Source: CAUZSN01 sp963582345 (GTDB lineage Bacteria; Planctomycetota; Planctomycetia; Planctomycetales; Planctomycetaceae). Taken from it: 64,000 nt of DNA. The stretch lies in NCBI GenBank assembly GCA_963582345.1, contig CAUZSN010000001.1, forward strand, positions 12,766 through 76,765, written 5' to 3'. The notes under the pieces were generated by a model that saw only the letters and a list, made by a program, of their open reading frames with translations, had not been told where the DNA came from and did not search any database. The translations under genes and the position numbers were made by a program. This document shows, piece by piece, positions 1 to 9,827 of this stretch (position 1 is its first letter; each line of letters begins with the position of its first letter).

Positions 1-778
1 GTCGTGAGCCGTAGTTCGTTAATTCGATGGCCTGTGCTAACTCTGGGCGAGAACCGTCCAGTGATCGAGCAAAACGAACGACTGAGCTGAGATGAGAAAC
101 GTCGATGTGATAGTTGCCTTCTTCGAACAACCAATCCCGGCCTGCAATCAGTGCGTTGAGCGATTCACCGGGCGGCACTATTGCCAGCCGTTGCTTGACT
201 TCGTGCCGCAGTATATCACAGAGGTCGTCGTACAGATGGCGAACCAGCAACACGGCCGCCTGATCGCGGTTCTCCGGCGACAGTTGGGGCAATTGCTGGT
301 CCAAAGCGGTGATCGTGTTGCAGGTGCCATGTGAATTCAGCATCATCTCCAGTCCTTTGACCGGGTGAGCTCCTTCGTACAATGCGATGTTGATAATCTG
401 CTCGGTGTCATCATCGGCATCCCGTCGAGAGTTTATTTTCTCAATCGCTTGCTTGATTGGTTCCGTTTCGCGGATGGTGCGGAAGTAGAGCCAGGCATCT
501 CCGATTTTTCCGTCGGACAAGAACGATTTTCCGATCCGGCGGGCCGCTTCGATGTAACTTTTCTCGAATTCATCGAGTCTCTCTTCCGGTACGTCATTGA
601 ACGATGTGGAATGCGTTACTGGCAAACCCATCTCGAATTTCTTTTTCATCAATGTCGCGTCGAACAGTTTGTGAAACTGCTTCTGCTCACTAAGTGTTTC
701 CATCAATTTCTCGATGGCCGAGGTCGCTCCTTCGGATTCGTTCAAGTTCTGAATTTCCACAAAAGGATCTTTACTCAT
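1..778 (-). CDS. Conserved hypothetical protein, 3' end outside the window
   Basis: Reading the minus strand from an ATG at 778 gives an uninterrupted frame of about 259 codons that runs off the left edge, so the C-terminus is missing. The start MSKDPFVEIQ follows directly on the TAA stop (779-781) of the upstream gene with no spacer, which suggests translational coupling. The protein is soluble-looking, acidic and helical, with no signal peptide or membrane segment. It contains phrases such as KIGDAWLYFR and NIALYEGAHPVKGLEMML that look like helical-repeat (TPR-like) packing, but I recognise no named family. Function unknown. The frame itself is well supported by amino-acid composition and by its coupling to the preceding gene; the plus-strand frames over the same bases are less protein-like. 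Confidence 0.75.
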   Translation of the reverse strand, partial: MSKDPFVEIQNLNESEGATSAIEKLMETLSEQKQFHKLFDATLMKKKFEMGLPVTHSTSFNDVPEERLDEFEKSYIEAARRIGKSFLSDGKIGDAWLYFRTIRETEPIKQAIEKINSRRDADDDTEQIINIALYEGAHPVKGLEMMLNSHGTCNTITALDQQLPQLSPENRDQAAVLLVRHLYDDLCDILRHEVKQRLAIVPPGESLNALIAGRDWLFEEGNYHIDVSHLSSVVRFARSLDGSRPELAQAIELTNYGSR

Positions 779-2734
779 TTACTCGACCAGCAAGATTGGA
801 GTGACCGTGCCTGTGCCATTAAGTTCGCCGACAATCGCTTCATTATTGGTATGAAGTCCTAAAACTGCGCGGGATGAGGTTGGTCTTTTCAGGCTCCGAT
901 AAATAAACAACTGGAAGTCGCCAATCCGAAGCCGGTGACCAGCAGCGATTCCTGGATTGACGACTCTTTGCGATTCGGTGACTGTTAGTGTTCTCCAGTC
1001 CGCCGCTCTACGTCGGCCACGAGTTCCCCATTCGATGATCAACGGAGCGTACAGTCCATCCATGGAACATACTTGCTTCAGTACTAGGTTGTTCCCATAC
1101 GGGCCAAATCCTCCGGCCGTACTAATCACGCGTTCCTGTGGCAACGCTAGCGGAAATGCGCGAACAGCTAGATTTCGCTGTTTGAGCATGCATTCGCGCG
1201 ATTTTGGGGAAGATGTTGCTTCGAGGCCCGCGACTACCGGCAGGCGAGACGTATACTCAATCAGTTGGTGTCCGGCTCCGGAGATGGCATCAGCCAACAA
1301 CACGAAGTCATCAGTGCGTGATAGCAGCACTTGCCGATTGACCGTCAATCCGTCAGAAAACGTGGCTTCGAGTTCCAGGTAGTCACAATCCGCATCTGAT
1401 TGCCAGCAGACGCACTCCCAGTCGTCGTCAAAACCCAGTGGTTCTCCAGCGATGGTTATATCGATGTCCCACACACCGCTTAGTATGGTTTGGCCGTGCG
1501 CTGTCAAGTCGATCAAAGGTTTCTCACGATGGTGGGCGACAATAATCGAATTTGCAGCAACCGACCATCCATCGCATAAACACGCGAACTGGGCCCAGTC
1601 GGATTGCATCACCGGCAACTGAGAATCGGACAGTACTGGCATCCGTCGATTGGCTTTTCGTCTTGGTTTTGTTTTTCCGTTTCCAAGAGACTGCAGATAT
1701 TTTCGAGGTTGATCGTTCTTTTGGAAACCAGCCAATTTCGAGGCAGTCTGCAGCAGGGAGATCATCAGTGCTGATGATCCATTGCTCAACGCCAACCAAC
1801 CATCCGGTCGACAAAGCGGTGCAACTTTGGTCACCAACATTTTAAACCGTTCTTCAGATTCCTTGTTCCACAATGGCAATTCGAACCAGACTGTCCACTG
1901 GGCTGCTCGCACCAATGGAGCCAGCCACAGTGGAAGTCGTTCGATCAACTTTGCGTCTGGAGTACCGTCGGTGTCAGTTTTTTCCGCCAGCTTTCGGCAA
2001 AGGAATCGCTGGCCATTGCGACGCAAACCTTCAGATCGTGTAATGTCGGCGAATATCAAACCGCACAGCCATGGCAATTCTCCGAGAATCAGAAGCTGTT
2101 GATCTTCTGTCACCTGAGACCCATCCAGTTCGTTTGTCTGAGCACTGAATTCGGTCGCTGCAGAGAGCGTCGTTCGCCACAAATTCCACAAAACATCGTC
2201 AGTCAACTTGGCTGAGAAATGTAAGAGCAACTCGAACAGGGCCAATAATTCAATCATCGAAACTTGGGTGTCGACGGAATCCAACCAGTCGGTGACGACA
2301 GACGAAAGACGCTGTGGCTGACGGCTGTGGCCGGTCGGCTCGCGCCGGATTCGCTGTTCATTTTCGGTCTTCGAGCCGATGGAGCGTCTTGCTTTTGTCT
2401 TCGTGCTCGCCAACTCCGAGCCAGACCGCTCCACCTCTTCACAACAGATCAAGAAATTAGCGAGTCGGTCGGTGCAATCATTTTGTTCAAATGCGTCGAT
2501 CGACCAAAGTGCCAGAGAATGCCAGCGCCGGCTTGTGACTTTGCACCGCTTTACTCGCGGCTGGAGCAGGGCGATCCATTCTCGGCAAAAGCGCCGGAGA
2601 TCGCCCTGAATGGCTGCCCGTTGTAATGCGGATGGAGCTGTTGACTTCCAGCCAATAGCTCGCAAAAACTCGTCATCCGAGACGGACCTCAGATCATATG
2701 TGGGTTTTCCAAACGTAATTAATGTCTTGTCCAT
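779..2734 (-). CDS. Heparinase II/III-like protein (tentative)
   Basis: A 651-residue protein from the ATG at 2734; an in-frame TTG seven codons upstream is possible, and no clear ribosome site decides it. The N-terminal two thirds are helical. From about residue 410 there is a beta-rich region (DGWSVAANSIIVAHHREKPL, then WDIDITIAGEPL, then LELEATFSDGLTVNRQVLLS) whose order and spacing resemble the C-terminal beta-sandwich of heparinase II/III-type polysaccharide lyases. I see no secretion signal, and the catalytic Tyr/His set of true lyases cannot be assigned by eye, so the enzymatic role is unproven. It is coupled to the partial hypothetical gene downstream (stop codon abutting its ATG). 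Alternative: a planctomycete-specific protein that only shares the fold. Confidence 0.6.
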   Translation of the reverse strand: MDKTLITFGKPTYDLRSVSDDEFLRAIGWKSTAPSALQRAAIQGDLRRFCREWIALLQPRVKRCKVTSRRWHSLALWSIDAFEQNDCTDRLANFLICCEEVERSGSELASTKTKARRSIGSKTENEQRIRREPTGHSRQPQRLSSVVTDWLDSVDTQVSMIELLALFELLLHFSAKLTDDVLWNLWRTTLSAATEFSAQTNELDGSQVTEDQQLLILGELPWLCGLIFADITRSEGLRRNGQRFLCRKLAEKTDTDGTPDAKLIERLPLWLAPLVRAAQWTVWFELPLWNKESEERFKMLVTKVAPLCRPDGWLALSNGSSALMISLLQTASKLAGFQKNDQPRKYLQSLGNGKTKPRRKANRRMPVLSDSQLPVMQSDWAQFACLCDGWSVAANSIIVAHHREKPLIDLTAHGQTILSGVWDIDITIAGEPLGFDDDWECVCWQSDADCDYLELEATFSDGLTVNRQVLLSRTDDFVLLADAISGAGHQLIEYTSRLPVVAGLEATSSPKSRECMLKQRNLAVRAFPLALPQERVISTAGGFGPYGNNLVLKQVCSMDGLYAPLIIEWGTRGRRRAADWRTLTVTESQRVVNPGIAAGHRLRIGDFQLFIYRSLKRPTSSRAVLGLHTNNEAIVGELNGTGTVTPILLVE

Positions 2735-2841
2735 GTCAAGAATTCGTTGGTGCAACTCACATTTGCAAATCCCGGCGAGCCATTGCTCACTAACTCAATA
2801 ATCTAGACTACTGGATCAAGTCTCGAATGCAATCGTGGCGC

Positions 2842-4065
2842 TTAGTGGTCGAACCAGTGGCCTGCACGCATCGTAGCGACTATCCGGCTAGAGCGGTCGA
2901 ACAGCAACGAGTACGGATCTGTGCTTGCAGACTTCCCCAGTTCGACTACCGCTAGGTCTGCCGACTTGCCAGCCGAAAGACTCCCCGTTTCGATTTCGAG
3001 TCCCAATGCCCGAGCGCCTCGAATTGTTCCCAACTGCAACAGGATACGTGGATCAACGTCAGGAAAACGCTCCCGCAGGAACAACAACTCCCGCCAAATG
3101 CTCAAATCGGGATTCGATGCCCGGCTATCCGTTCCGATCGCAAGCGAAACTCCTCGTTGTAGCATCGTACGCCATGGATGAGTCGAATTTCCAAAGTAGG
3201 CATGTGTGCGGGGACAATAGATCACGGACAGCCAAGGATGCTGAGCAAGAAATTCGATTTCCTCGGCATCCAAATAATTGCCGTGAATCACCAAGGCACA
3301 ACGCAGTTTCGCGAGCGGTTTTATGTAATTGAGTGGTTTTGCGAATCGCGGGATCGCGCTGTCTGACCAAACGTTATAGTCGCGCATTAATTCGACGAGT
3401 GGCCCAGTTCCGTTTTTCAGCAATTGCAGTTCCGCCGTTGTTTCCGCCAAGTGAACCGCGACAGGTACATTCGACTGAAATGCCAGATCGACGAGCCAAT
3501 CGAACAATTCCGGATGGACGCTATAGGCTGCATGTGGGCTAAGACCCCGAACGAGGTTGGACCTCTTGTCTTGCTCTACCTGTTCCAGATGCTTGCGCGC
3601 AAGCATCAGTTGTTCAGTAAGCTGTTCCTTCGGCAGCCCAATCAATTCCCGAAAGACAACCATGCGCGGGCCAAGGTCCGCGAATGCATCCGGCGACCAA
3701 CCGTCGGTCGCAATTTCTCCGATCAGCGTTGTTCCAGATCGAGCACTTTCGCGAAATCCGTGGTTGATGGTGTTCACCACAGATTCAGACCGATTTCGTC
3801 GGTGCCGGACGAGAGCGCGGAGCCAATCAGCAAACAGTTCCGATGGCTCAAGTGGCTGGGTTATGTCGCTGAATTCCAAGTGTGAATGCGCATTGACCAG
3901 CCCTGGAATGAGGGCCACATTTCCTAGGTCGTGTGCATTCGAGGTAAACGTTCCGTGGACGCCAGCAATACGCCCGCCGTCGATTTCGACCGTCCCGTCT
4001 TGGATCGGATCATCGTCAACAGAAAAAACCCACCGTGCGTGGAGTCTGGTGCTTTCAGCGGCCAT
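2842..4065 (-). CDS. Amidohydrolase of the cytosine-deaminase/chlorohydrolase type; candidate aminofutalosine deaminase
   Basis: A 407-residue metal-dependent hydrolase of the COG0402 type. Visible landmarks in order: small N-terminal beta domain; the metal-binding pair H60/H62 in GLVNAHSHLEFS; LSPHAAYSVH near residue 170; the metal-ligand His in AVHLAETTAE; a further His in VIHGNYLD; the catalytic Asp in IGTDSRASN; and a C-terminal beta domain (SLSAGKSADLAVVE). These fit Zn/Fe-dependent deaminases of purine or pyrimidine rings. It lies on the same strand as mqnC and mqnA, separated by two ABC-exporter genes. Some bacteria use a COG0402 amidohydrolase to deaminate aminodeoxyfutalosine, so that role is a reasonable inference. 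Guanine deaminase, SAH deaminase or another amidohydrolase activity cannot be excluded. Confidence 0.85.
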   Translation of the reverse strand: MAAESTRLHARWVFSVDDDPIQDGTVEIDGGRIAGVHGTFTSNAHDLGNVALIPGLVNAHSHLEFSDITQPLEPSELFADWLRALVRHRRNRSESVVNTINHGFRESARSGTTLIGEIATDGWSPDAFADLGPRMVVFRELIGLPKEQLTEQLMLARKHLEQVEQDKRSNLVRGLSPHAAYSVHPELFDWLVDLAFQSNVPVAVHLAETTAELQLLKNGTGPLVELMRDYNVWSDSAIPRFAKPLNYIKPLAKLRCALVIHGNYLDAEEIEFLAQHPWLSVIYCPRTHAYFGNSTHPWRTMLQRGVSLAIGTDSRASNPDLSIWRELLFLRERFPDVDPRILLQLGTIRGARALGLEIETGSLSAGKSADLAVVELGKSASTDPYSLLFDRSSRIVATMRAGHWFDH

Positions 4066-4134
4066 CTTGAAAATGCGAGCTAGGGATCAGTTATTCGTTT
4101 GACTGAGGCCCAATGGCTACGGTTGTTCACGTGT

Positions 4135-6576
4135 CTATGCAATCTCGATTGGTGGTTTTGTGGCCGCGCCCGTTCCCGCCAGTCGCTCGGGTTTCGGTGA
4201 GTGGACGAAGGTTACGGAGGAAGTTGTTTCGGCATTCGATTGGCGGACCAGCCAACGAAGAAGTGCGATTGCGACGAATGCGGCGATGACCAAAGTGGGC
4301 CATTCGTAGCGGACAGTGTCGTCTTCGACGTAAAAGAACCAATTGATCGGAGCCGTTTCTACCCAGGAAGTGCTGACGCGTGCGTGCAGTACGCCTAGTG
4401 AATTGTAGATAAAGTGGAAAATAATTGCAGGCAGCAGGCTGTTGCTTCGAATTGCAATCAATGCCAGTACCAAGCCTAAGAGTGTCGCATTAAAAACCTG
4501 CTGGGGGACCATGTGCGTGACGCCGAACATCAGGCTGGAAAGTACAATGGCCAACCCGACGCGACCTGATCGACTAAATCCGCTCAGAATAAAGCCTCGA
4601 AAGGCGGTTTCTTCGCAAATGGCTGGAGTGAGGGCGAAAGCTAGCAATACGAACCACATAGGTTGCTGCACATCAGACATGGTTTCGAAATTTTTGACGA
4701 CGCTTTCGGAAAGCTTTGGGAAGAACCAATTCAGTTGGGAAAGGAACTCCAGCGACAGCGGATGTAATACCAAAGGTAAGATGACGGCCAATGCCAGCAT
4801 GCTGAACTTCGGCATCCGAAAACGGAATGTACGGACAAAGCTGGTGGCCAGTGTTGCGCCCATGAACAACGCCGGGCAAAAGATGATGACCAGTTGTTGA
4901 ATCATCAACAGTTTAAGCAACAATAGGCCGATCGCTTTCTTTAACTCGTTAGCTTCTATGGATGCATTGGCTAAAGTCGCATGCTCGATAGCCTGTCCCA
5001 TAAATTTCAACGAGACGAACTGCAGCAGCATGATGATCACAAAACAAAAACCGGCTTCCTCGAAACTCGGCGTCGGTTTCTTGTCGCATAGCAGATGCCG
5101 GATCCACAGCCTGAGTTCGAAACGTTCGGCTTCGCGGAAAAGTACTTCTTCGCTCTTGAATTGTTCAACGGCCCACCACAGTGCCAGTAAGCTGTAGCCA
5201 ATGCTGGTCACCAGGACCGGGACGACATAAAAGTATAATTCGTTGGTGGGGACGGGTGCCAGCAGCAGCGCCTTCAACAACAGAGCCACTCCTACGATCG
5301 GGATGATGCTGTAAAACGGTTTGATTTCGACTGCCGGAGACAAGCAGAAGACCGTCAACCCCATAGTGACCATCAACAGCGGCGTCAGGTAGTATTGACC
5401 CTCTTTTGTGCTACGAGCAAACGTTGCCAAAGCCAAACTTAGCGCGCTGAACAGCGCAGCCAACGGAATCAGCAGCACGATCAGCCAAATCAGCGAGGCC
5501 GGCGATGGGAACGCAATGTCACCGATCCTTGAAAATGCGCCGCTCCCGGCCACGGAAACCATGTACTGCCCGGTTGCTCCCATGCTGGCTAGGTTCAATA
5601 ATGCCGTCGAAGCACTGAACAGCATGACGGTAAAGAACTTGCCCATCACGATTTCGCTGCGTGTGGCGGGGCAAATCAGCAGCGTTTCCATAGTTCCCCG
5701 TTCTTTTTCGCCTGCCACCAGGTCGACCGCTGGGTAAAACGCTCCGGTCACCGCCATAATGACCAGCAGGGCGGGAAAAAGCTTACTCCACAAATTGGCG
5801 GCAATTTGCTTTTTTCCCGCTAGGTCGACGGATTTCGGACCAACCGGTTTTGGTAAAGTTTCCGGCAAATGAGCTAAGCTTAGCTGTTCTTTCAGGATCT
5901 CTTGTTCCCAGGCATCCATGGCTTGCTTGACTTGGGTATAGGCGACCTCTGACTTATCGTCGGCGCGGTTCTTGACGATGATTGGTCGGGGATAGTCGAA
6001 ATTATTTTGTGCGCCGACTTTCCGGTCGACCAGTTGCCGCTTCGCTTTTTCAAGATGTTCCGCAAACCGTTCAGGAACGATGATTAACACTTGTATCTGG
6101 CTGGACGCGAAGATCTGAATCAGGTCTTGTTCAATCTGATCCAATTCAGTCTGCAGAGCCGTTGTTCGGTCTTCGTCGTTTAGTTCTTGCATGACCAGTT
6201 CGATATCAGCTTCAAGCTGATCCCGGTTTCGAAGTTTCTCGCGGATGACTTTCGCCTGATCGATTAACTGGACCGCATGGGAGTCCGGCCCGTCCCGATC
6301 TGATTTGTCCAAGTCGGCTTCGGTAGTCACTGTAAGCCTGTCGGTGAACACAAAACGGTTTTCCTTCAGCAGCTGTGGCGGTGGTAAATATTCGGCTCCC
6401 AAGATGACCACTGTGCGAGGCTGTTCCCTGAACAGCATGGTCATTTGCAGCATGCCGATGCCGAGTGCCGGATACAGCAGTAGCGGTAACACGGCGACCA
6501 TGAACAGTGTGCGGCGATCACGCAGTTGATCCTGCACTTCACGGAGAAAAATCAACTGGATGTTGTTCCAACTCAT
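4135..6576 (-). CDS. ABC-2 (NatB-type) permease fused to a CPBP intramembrane-protease domain
   Basis: An 813-residue polytopic protein. The N-terminal half is an ABC-2 permease: a short cytoplasmic start ([13 protein letters not shown]), a first helix, a large extracytoplasmic region with coiled-coil stretches, then a cluster of helices containing [13 protein letters not shown], typical of NatB-like exporters. The C-terminal third carries a CPBP/CAAX-protease signature: [10 protein letters not shown] (EExxxR), FGVTHM and HFIYNSLG supply the glutamates and histidines expected at the metal site. The start is set by an ATGA overlap with the upstream ATPase gene (ATG 6574-6576, TGA 6573-6575); a longer frame exists but lacks this coupling. 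Together the two genes form an exporter of unknown substrate, possibly one that also cleaves it. Permease and CPBP fused in one chain is the unusual point. Confidence 0.9.
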   Translation of the reverse strand: MSWNNIQLIFLREVQDQLRDRRTLFMVAVLPLLLYPALGIGMLQMTMLFREQPRTVVILGAEYLPPPQLLKENRFVFTDRLTVTTEADLDKSDRDGPDSHAVQLIDQAKVIREKLRNRDQLEADIELVMQELNDEDRTTALQTELDQIEQDLIQIFASSQIQVLIIVPERFAEHLEKAKRQLVDRKVGAQNNFDYPRPIIVKNRADDKSEVAYTQVKQAMDAWEQEILKEQLSLAHLPETLPKPVGPKSVDLAGKKQIAANLWSKLFPALLVIMAVTGAFYPAVDLVAGEKERGTMETLLICPATRSEIVMGKFFTVMLFSASTALLNLASMGATGQYMVSVAGSGAFSRIGDIAFPSPASLIWLIVLLIPLAALFSALSLALATFARSTKEGQYYLTPLLMVTMGLTVFCLSPAVEIKPFYSIIPIVGVALLLKALLLAPVPTNELYFYVVPVLVTSIGYSLLALWWAVEQFKSEEVLFREAERFELRLWIRHLLCDKKPTPSFEEAGFCFVIIMLLQFVSLKFMGQAIEHATLANASIEANELKKAIGLLLLKLLMIQQLVIIFCPALFMGATLATSFVRTFRFRMPKFSMLALAVILPLVLHPLSLEFLSQLNWFFPKLSESVVKNFETMSDVQQPMWFVLLAFALTPAICEETAFRGFILSGFSRSGRVGLAIVLSSLMFGVTHMVPQQVFNATLLGLVLALIAIRSNSLLPAIIFHFIYNSLGVLHARVSTSWVETAPINWFFYVEDDTVRYEWPTLVIAAFVAIALLRWLVRQSNAETTSSVTFVHSPKPERLAGTGAATKPPIEIA

Positions 6577-7352
6577 GCCAACGCCGCCGCTTTGTAACCT
6601 TCGTCCCGGCACTGCCGTTCGTAGTTGTCGATCAATTCAAAAAATAATTCTTCCATGTCCGGTTTACTGTGTTGATGCTCCAGCTCTTTCGGCGTGCCTG
6701 TCGCCAAAATGATGCCTTTATGGATTATGGCGATCCGATCGCATAGCTTTTCGACCTCACGCATGATGTGGGTCGAATACATAATGCATTTGCCTTGGTC
6801 ACGTAGCAAACCGATAGTTTCCAGAACTTTTCGAGCTACCAAAACGTCTAGCCCCGAAGTTGGTTCGTCAAAAATTAGCACCGGCGGATCGTGAACGATG
6901 GTTCGAGCAATTGAAACTTTTTTCTTCATTCCGGTCGACATTTTCGACCCCAACACGTCCTTGAAATCGTACATTTGAAGCGTTGTGAAGATGCTGGTGA
7001 TGCGCTCTTGCAAGGTATCTTCGGCCATGCCATATAGGCGTCCGAAGTACTCGACCATTTCCCAGGCGGTCATACGATCGTAAATACCCGTGTTCCCTGA
7101 CATAAATCCAATCCGGTTTCGTACTTCCGCTGGGTGCGTGCTGACATCGAAGCCGGTGATTGTCGCTGTGCCACTGGTTGGTCTGAGAACCGTACTCAGT
7201 ATTCGTAGGCAGGTCGTTTTGCCGGCTCCATTGGGACCCAACAGTCCGAAGATTTCGCCCGGCTGCACGTTAAAGTTGACACATTCGAGCGCAGTGACAT
7301 GTCCTAGACGCAAATCCAGAAAGTTTTTTGTTAGTTCAGAGACATGAATCAT
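6573..7352 (-). CDS. ABC transporter ATP-binding protein (NatA-like)
   Basis: A 259-residue ATPase that energises the adjacent permease. Walker [10 protein letters not shown] sits near residue 40, Walker B is [11 protein letters not shown], and the switch His is in [10 protein letters not shown]. The signature loop is MSTGMKKKV instead of LSGGQ, a variant common in NatA/ABC-2 ATPases. The ATG at 7352 ([11 protein letters not shown]) is preferred over an upstream in-frame GTG because it begins at the conserved first beta strand and has an AGGA about a dozen bases upstream. Its stop overlaps the permease start as ATGA, so the two subunits should be made in equal amounts. The substrate cannot be deduced. 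Confidence 0.93.
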   Translation of the reverse strand: MIHVSELTKNFLDLRLGHVTALECVNFNVQPGEIFGLLGPNGAGKTTCLRILSTVLRPTSGTATITGFDVSTHPAEVRNRIGFMSGNTGIYDRMTAWEMVEYFGRLYGMAEDTLQERITSIFTTLQMYDFKDVLGSKMSTGMKKKVSIARTIVHDPPVLIFDEPTSGLDVLVARKVLETIGLLRDQGKCIMYSTHIMREVEKLCDRIAIIHKGIILATGTPKELEHQHSKPDMEELFFELIDNYERQCRDEGYKAAALA

Positions 7353-7659
7353 CGTCGAATCGTCCTGGTAAAACACTCACTCCTGAAACCGCATTACTGC
7401 AATCGTGCGGGACTGGTGTTCAATCACAGATACAGAGCGATTCACCGAAATCGCCAGCCCAAGCAGTATGATCAATTCAAACGTGCAACCACTGCAACAT
7501 ACAGAGGGGACCGACAGAACGTGGATCGTGAAACGGTCTTGAGTGAGTCGTTTACCTTATAGGTTGGCCCGACGAGAGCGACCCCAACTGCCACATTTGT
7601 TATATCGGCGAGTTGAGGACGGGTAGCGTTGTTCAACCCGTTTGCTTGAGACATTCGGT
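7353..7659. other. Non-coding gap between the ABC exporter operon and mqnC
   Basis: About 300 bases with no frame that looks like protein and no recognisable RNA. It probably contains the promoter for the minus-strand ATPase/permease operon, since mqnC ends at its right edge, but no convincing -35/-10 pair stands out. Confidence 0.4.
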
Positions 7660-8787
7660 CTAGTTGAAGTCGTCGATGTATTCGTAAAAGACGTTGCGTT
7701 GTCGAGGAATGTAGCCCGCTTCTTTGATAGACCTGCGGATCGTATCCAGCGATAAATAATAGACCGTTCCCGCCTCAGCCACGACGTTCTCTTCAATCAT
7801 CAGGCTGCCCATGTCGTTTGCGCCGAAGAAGAGTGCAATCTGACCGATCTTTTCTCCTTGAGTGACCCAGGACGACTGGATGTTGGCGAAGTTGTCCAGA
7901 TACAGTCGGCTGACGGCCTGAGTTTTCAGATATTCGAAGGCACCTGCCGGCGCAATGCGAGACATGTCACGATCTACGGCGAAACGGCCGCTAGGTATTG
8001 GAGGGGGACCGGGTGGGGGCTGAAACGTCCAGCAAATGTAGGCAGTGAATCCACCCGTTTCGTCTTGCAATTGGCGAAGTCGTTCCAAATGTTCAATTCG
8101 ATCCGCTAACGTTTCCACGTGGCCAAACATCATGGTTGCCGTCGAACGGCCGCCCAATTTGTGCCAGACGCGATGAACGTTCAGCCAATCGTCAGTTAGT
8201 ACCTTGCCCCGGGTAATTTGCTTGCGAACTCGGTCTACCAGGATCTCGCCGCCGCCACCGGGCAAACTTCCCAATCCAGCCGTTTTCAGCCGTTCCAGCA
8301 CCGTCCGTAGCGGTAGCTTGCTGATTTTTGTGAAGTGGTTAATTTCCGGTGGACTGAATCCGTGGACATTCAGTTGCGGAAAGTGCGCCTTGATGTCCCG
8401 TAGCAGTTCCTCGTACCACTCGAACGGCAACGACGGATGCAGGCCGCCTTGCAACAGAATCTGGTCTCCGCCCAGTTCAATCGTCTCCTCAATTTTCTTC
8501 AACAACACGTCGCGTTCCAGAACGTAAGTGTCTGAATGATCGGCCGGCCGATAAAACGCACAGAAATCGCAGACGGCCGTGCAGGCATTTGTGTAGTTGA
8601 TGTTCCGATCAATGTTATACGTGCGGAATGGTTCCGGATGAAGCCGTTCGGTGACCTTGTTGGCGACTTTGCCCAACTCGACCAAATCGCCGCACTTCAG
8701 AAGCTCCAATCCTTCGTCAAAGGTCAGCCGCTGCGCGCTAGCGGCTTTATCGAGCAAGTGTGCAATTTCGGAAGACAAGGTCAACAC
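7660..8787 (-). CDS. mqnC: Cyclic dehypoxanthinyl futalosine synthase MqnC (radical SAM)
   Basis: Radical SAM enzyme of the futalosine menaquinone route; it cyclises dehypoxanthinyl futalosine. The radical SAM cysteines are in ACTAVCDFCAFYR (CxxxCxxC), followed by LLQGGLHPSLPFEWY, GLGSLPGGGGEIL and the proline-rich WTFQPPPGPP, all typical of MqnC. A GTG start at 8787 gives 375 residues, the usual family length; the longer open frame upstream (to 8892) lies within mqnA and looks like overlap rather than protein. The gene starts 41 bases inside the 3' end of mqnA, so the two are probably cotranscribed and coupled. The radical SAM cluster and the C-terminal region appear intact. Confidence 0.95.
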   Translation of the reverse strand: MLTLSSEIAHLLDKAASAQRLTFDEGLELLKCGDLVELGKVANKVTERLHPEPFRTYNIDRNINYTNACTAVCDFCAFYRPADHSDTYVLERDVLLKKIEETIELGGDQILLQGGLHPSLPFEWYEELLRDIKAHFPQLNVHGFSPPEINHFTKISKLPLRTVLERLKTAGLGSLPGGGGEILVDRVRKQITRGKVLTDDWLNVHRVWHKLGGRSTATMMFGHVETLADRIEHLERLRQLQDETGGFTAYICWTFQPPPGPPPIPSGRFAVDRDMSRIAPAGAFEYLKTQAVSRLYLDNFANIQSSWVTQGEKIGQIALFFGANDMGSLMIEENVVAEAGTVYYLSLDTIRRSIKEAGYIPRQRNVFYEYIDDFN

Positions 8788-9568
8788 CTTCGGGAGCCAG
8801 TCCCCGTTTGACTGCCAGTTGCTGGAATAGGACCAGTCCACTCCGTTCCGCCGATCCAAATTGGTAATACAGGTTTTTGGACAGGTAATCAATGGCCGAC
8901 TGTTCCGAAAGGCCGAGTACCGGCGCCTCGCGCCGAGCGATCGCAGCGATGTTTTCCACGCCTCGGTCCCGGGCGCGATTTAGGGCCTCTTCGACGTTTC
9001 CCAACTCAAATCCCTCCCGCGTTGCCCACATCGCGAAGACGAACGGCAAACCTGTCCAATCGAGCCACTCTTCGCCAAGGTCCCAAGTTGCCGCAAACTT
9101 TTCGCGGGGCGGTTTGATAGCTCGGTCACCGATTATCACAACCGCATCGGCATCGGTTCCGTTCGTCGACAAGCTGAGCGGCAATGGCTGGATTTCAGGT
9201 TTCACACCGTACCGCTCGGCTAACATGATTTGTGCCAGAACCGCACTGGTTCGCGAGCCTTCGTCCAGCGCCAAACTACGTATCTCGGCAACTGGAACGC
9301 GACTATATAGTTTAACGCTCAGTACCGGTCCGTGCGTTGCCACGCAGGCGTCGGAGACGATTTCGTAGCCTTTATCTCGCAGACATTCGATGGACGGGAT
9401 CAATGCCACGTCGAGCAATCCATGGGCCAGTCCATCAGCGAGCCGGCTGGGATAATCCAGGATTAATTCCGCCTTAGGAGCCAATAGGTTGAGCCCCTCG
9501 ATCAACGGTTTCGAATTCAAGTAGTTGACCGCTCCAATGCGAACGGTCTGATATGTAGAACTCGCCAT
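8747..9568 (-). CDS. mqnA: Chorismate dehydratase MqnA
   Basis: First enzyme of the futalosine pathway, converting chorismate to 3-(1-carboxyvinyloxy)benzoate. The 273-residue frame starts at ATG 9568 (MASSTYQTVRIGAVNYLNSK); VRIGAVNYLNSKPL is the hallmark N-terminus, and a 31-residue upstream extension was rejected because family members start here. The fold is that of a periplasmic-binding protein without a signal peptide, in keeping with a cytoplasmic enzyme. Further family features are ALIPSIECLRD, SVKLYSRVP and LPFVFAMWATREG. Its 3' end overlaps mqnC. The remaining steps (mqnE, mqnB or a deaminase, mqnD) are not visible, except perhaps the amidohydrolase at 2842-4065. Confidence 0.95.
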   Translation of the reverse strand: MASSTYQTVRIGAVNYLNSKPLIEGLNLLAPKAELILDYPSRLADGLAHGLLDVALIPSIECLRDKGYEIVSDACVATHGPVLSVKLYSRVPVAEIRSLALDEGSRTSAVLAQIMLAERYGVKPEIQPLPLSLSTNGTDADAVVIIGDRAIKPPREKFAATWDLGEEWLDWTGLPFVFAMWATREGFELGNVEEALNRARDRGVENIAAIARREAPVLGLSEQSAIDYLSKNLYYQFGSAERSGLVLFQQLAVKRGLAPEGVDLVFRNCTLAR

Positions 9569-9683
9569 CGTAGGAAAATCCCATTTCAGAATTGACACCA
9601 CAGTTGAGACTTGATTATAGACACTCCAAATCTTGTCGCAATCCGGCCAAATGTGGGCCAACTTTTCAAACTGTAGCTGAATC

Positions 9684-9698
9684 TTCTAGAATCTAGAA
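9684..9698. promoter_or_regulatory. 15-bp perfect inverted repeat in the mqnA/hom divergent region
   Basis: TTCTAGA-A-TCTAGAA, two 7-base arms around one central base, lies between divergently transcribed mqnA (start 9568) and hom (start 9828). The dyad is typical of a dimeric repressor operator. Which gene it would serve is unknown. Confidence 0.35.
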
Positions 9699-9711
9699 TT
9701 CGTCCGACAAC

Positions 9712-9733
9712 GCCTAAACGTTTTTAGTTTGGC
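9712..9733. promoter_or_regulatory. Hairpin in the mqnA/hom divergent region
   Basis: GCC-T-AAAC pairs with GTTT-GGC across a 7-base loop, leaving one bulged T. It sits just downstream (in hom orientation) of the 9684-9698 dyad. It could be part of the same control region or a leader structure; no T-tract follows, so it is not a typical terminator. Confidence 0.25.
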
Positions 9734-9827
9734 ATGTTCGGCTACCTAGCAATCTAGCTCTTAGGCGCCACAAGACGCTTAACCGCAAAGATGTTGTGAG
9801 AATCAACGACCTATTCTTTTTGAAGTT

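Noticed and set aside
365..862. 165-residue plus-strand frame near the left edge
   Set aside because: It lies antisense to the partial gene at 1-778, which has a better composition and is coupled to the next gene.
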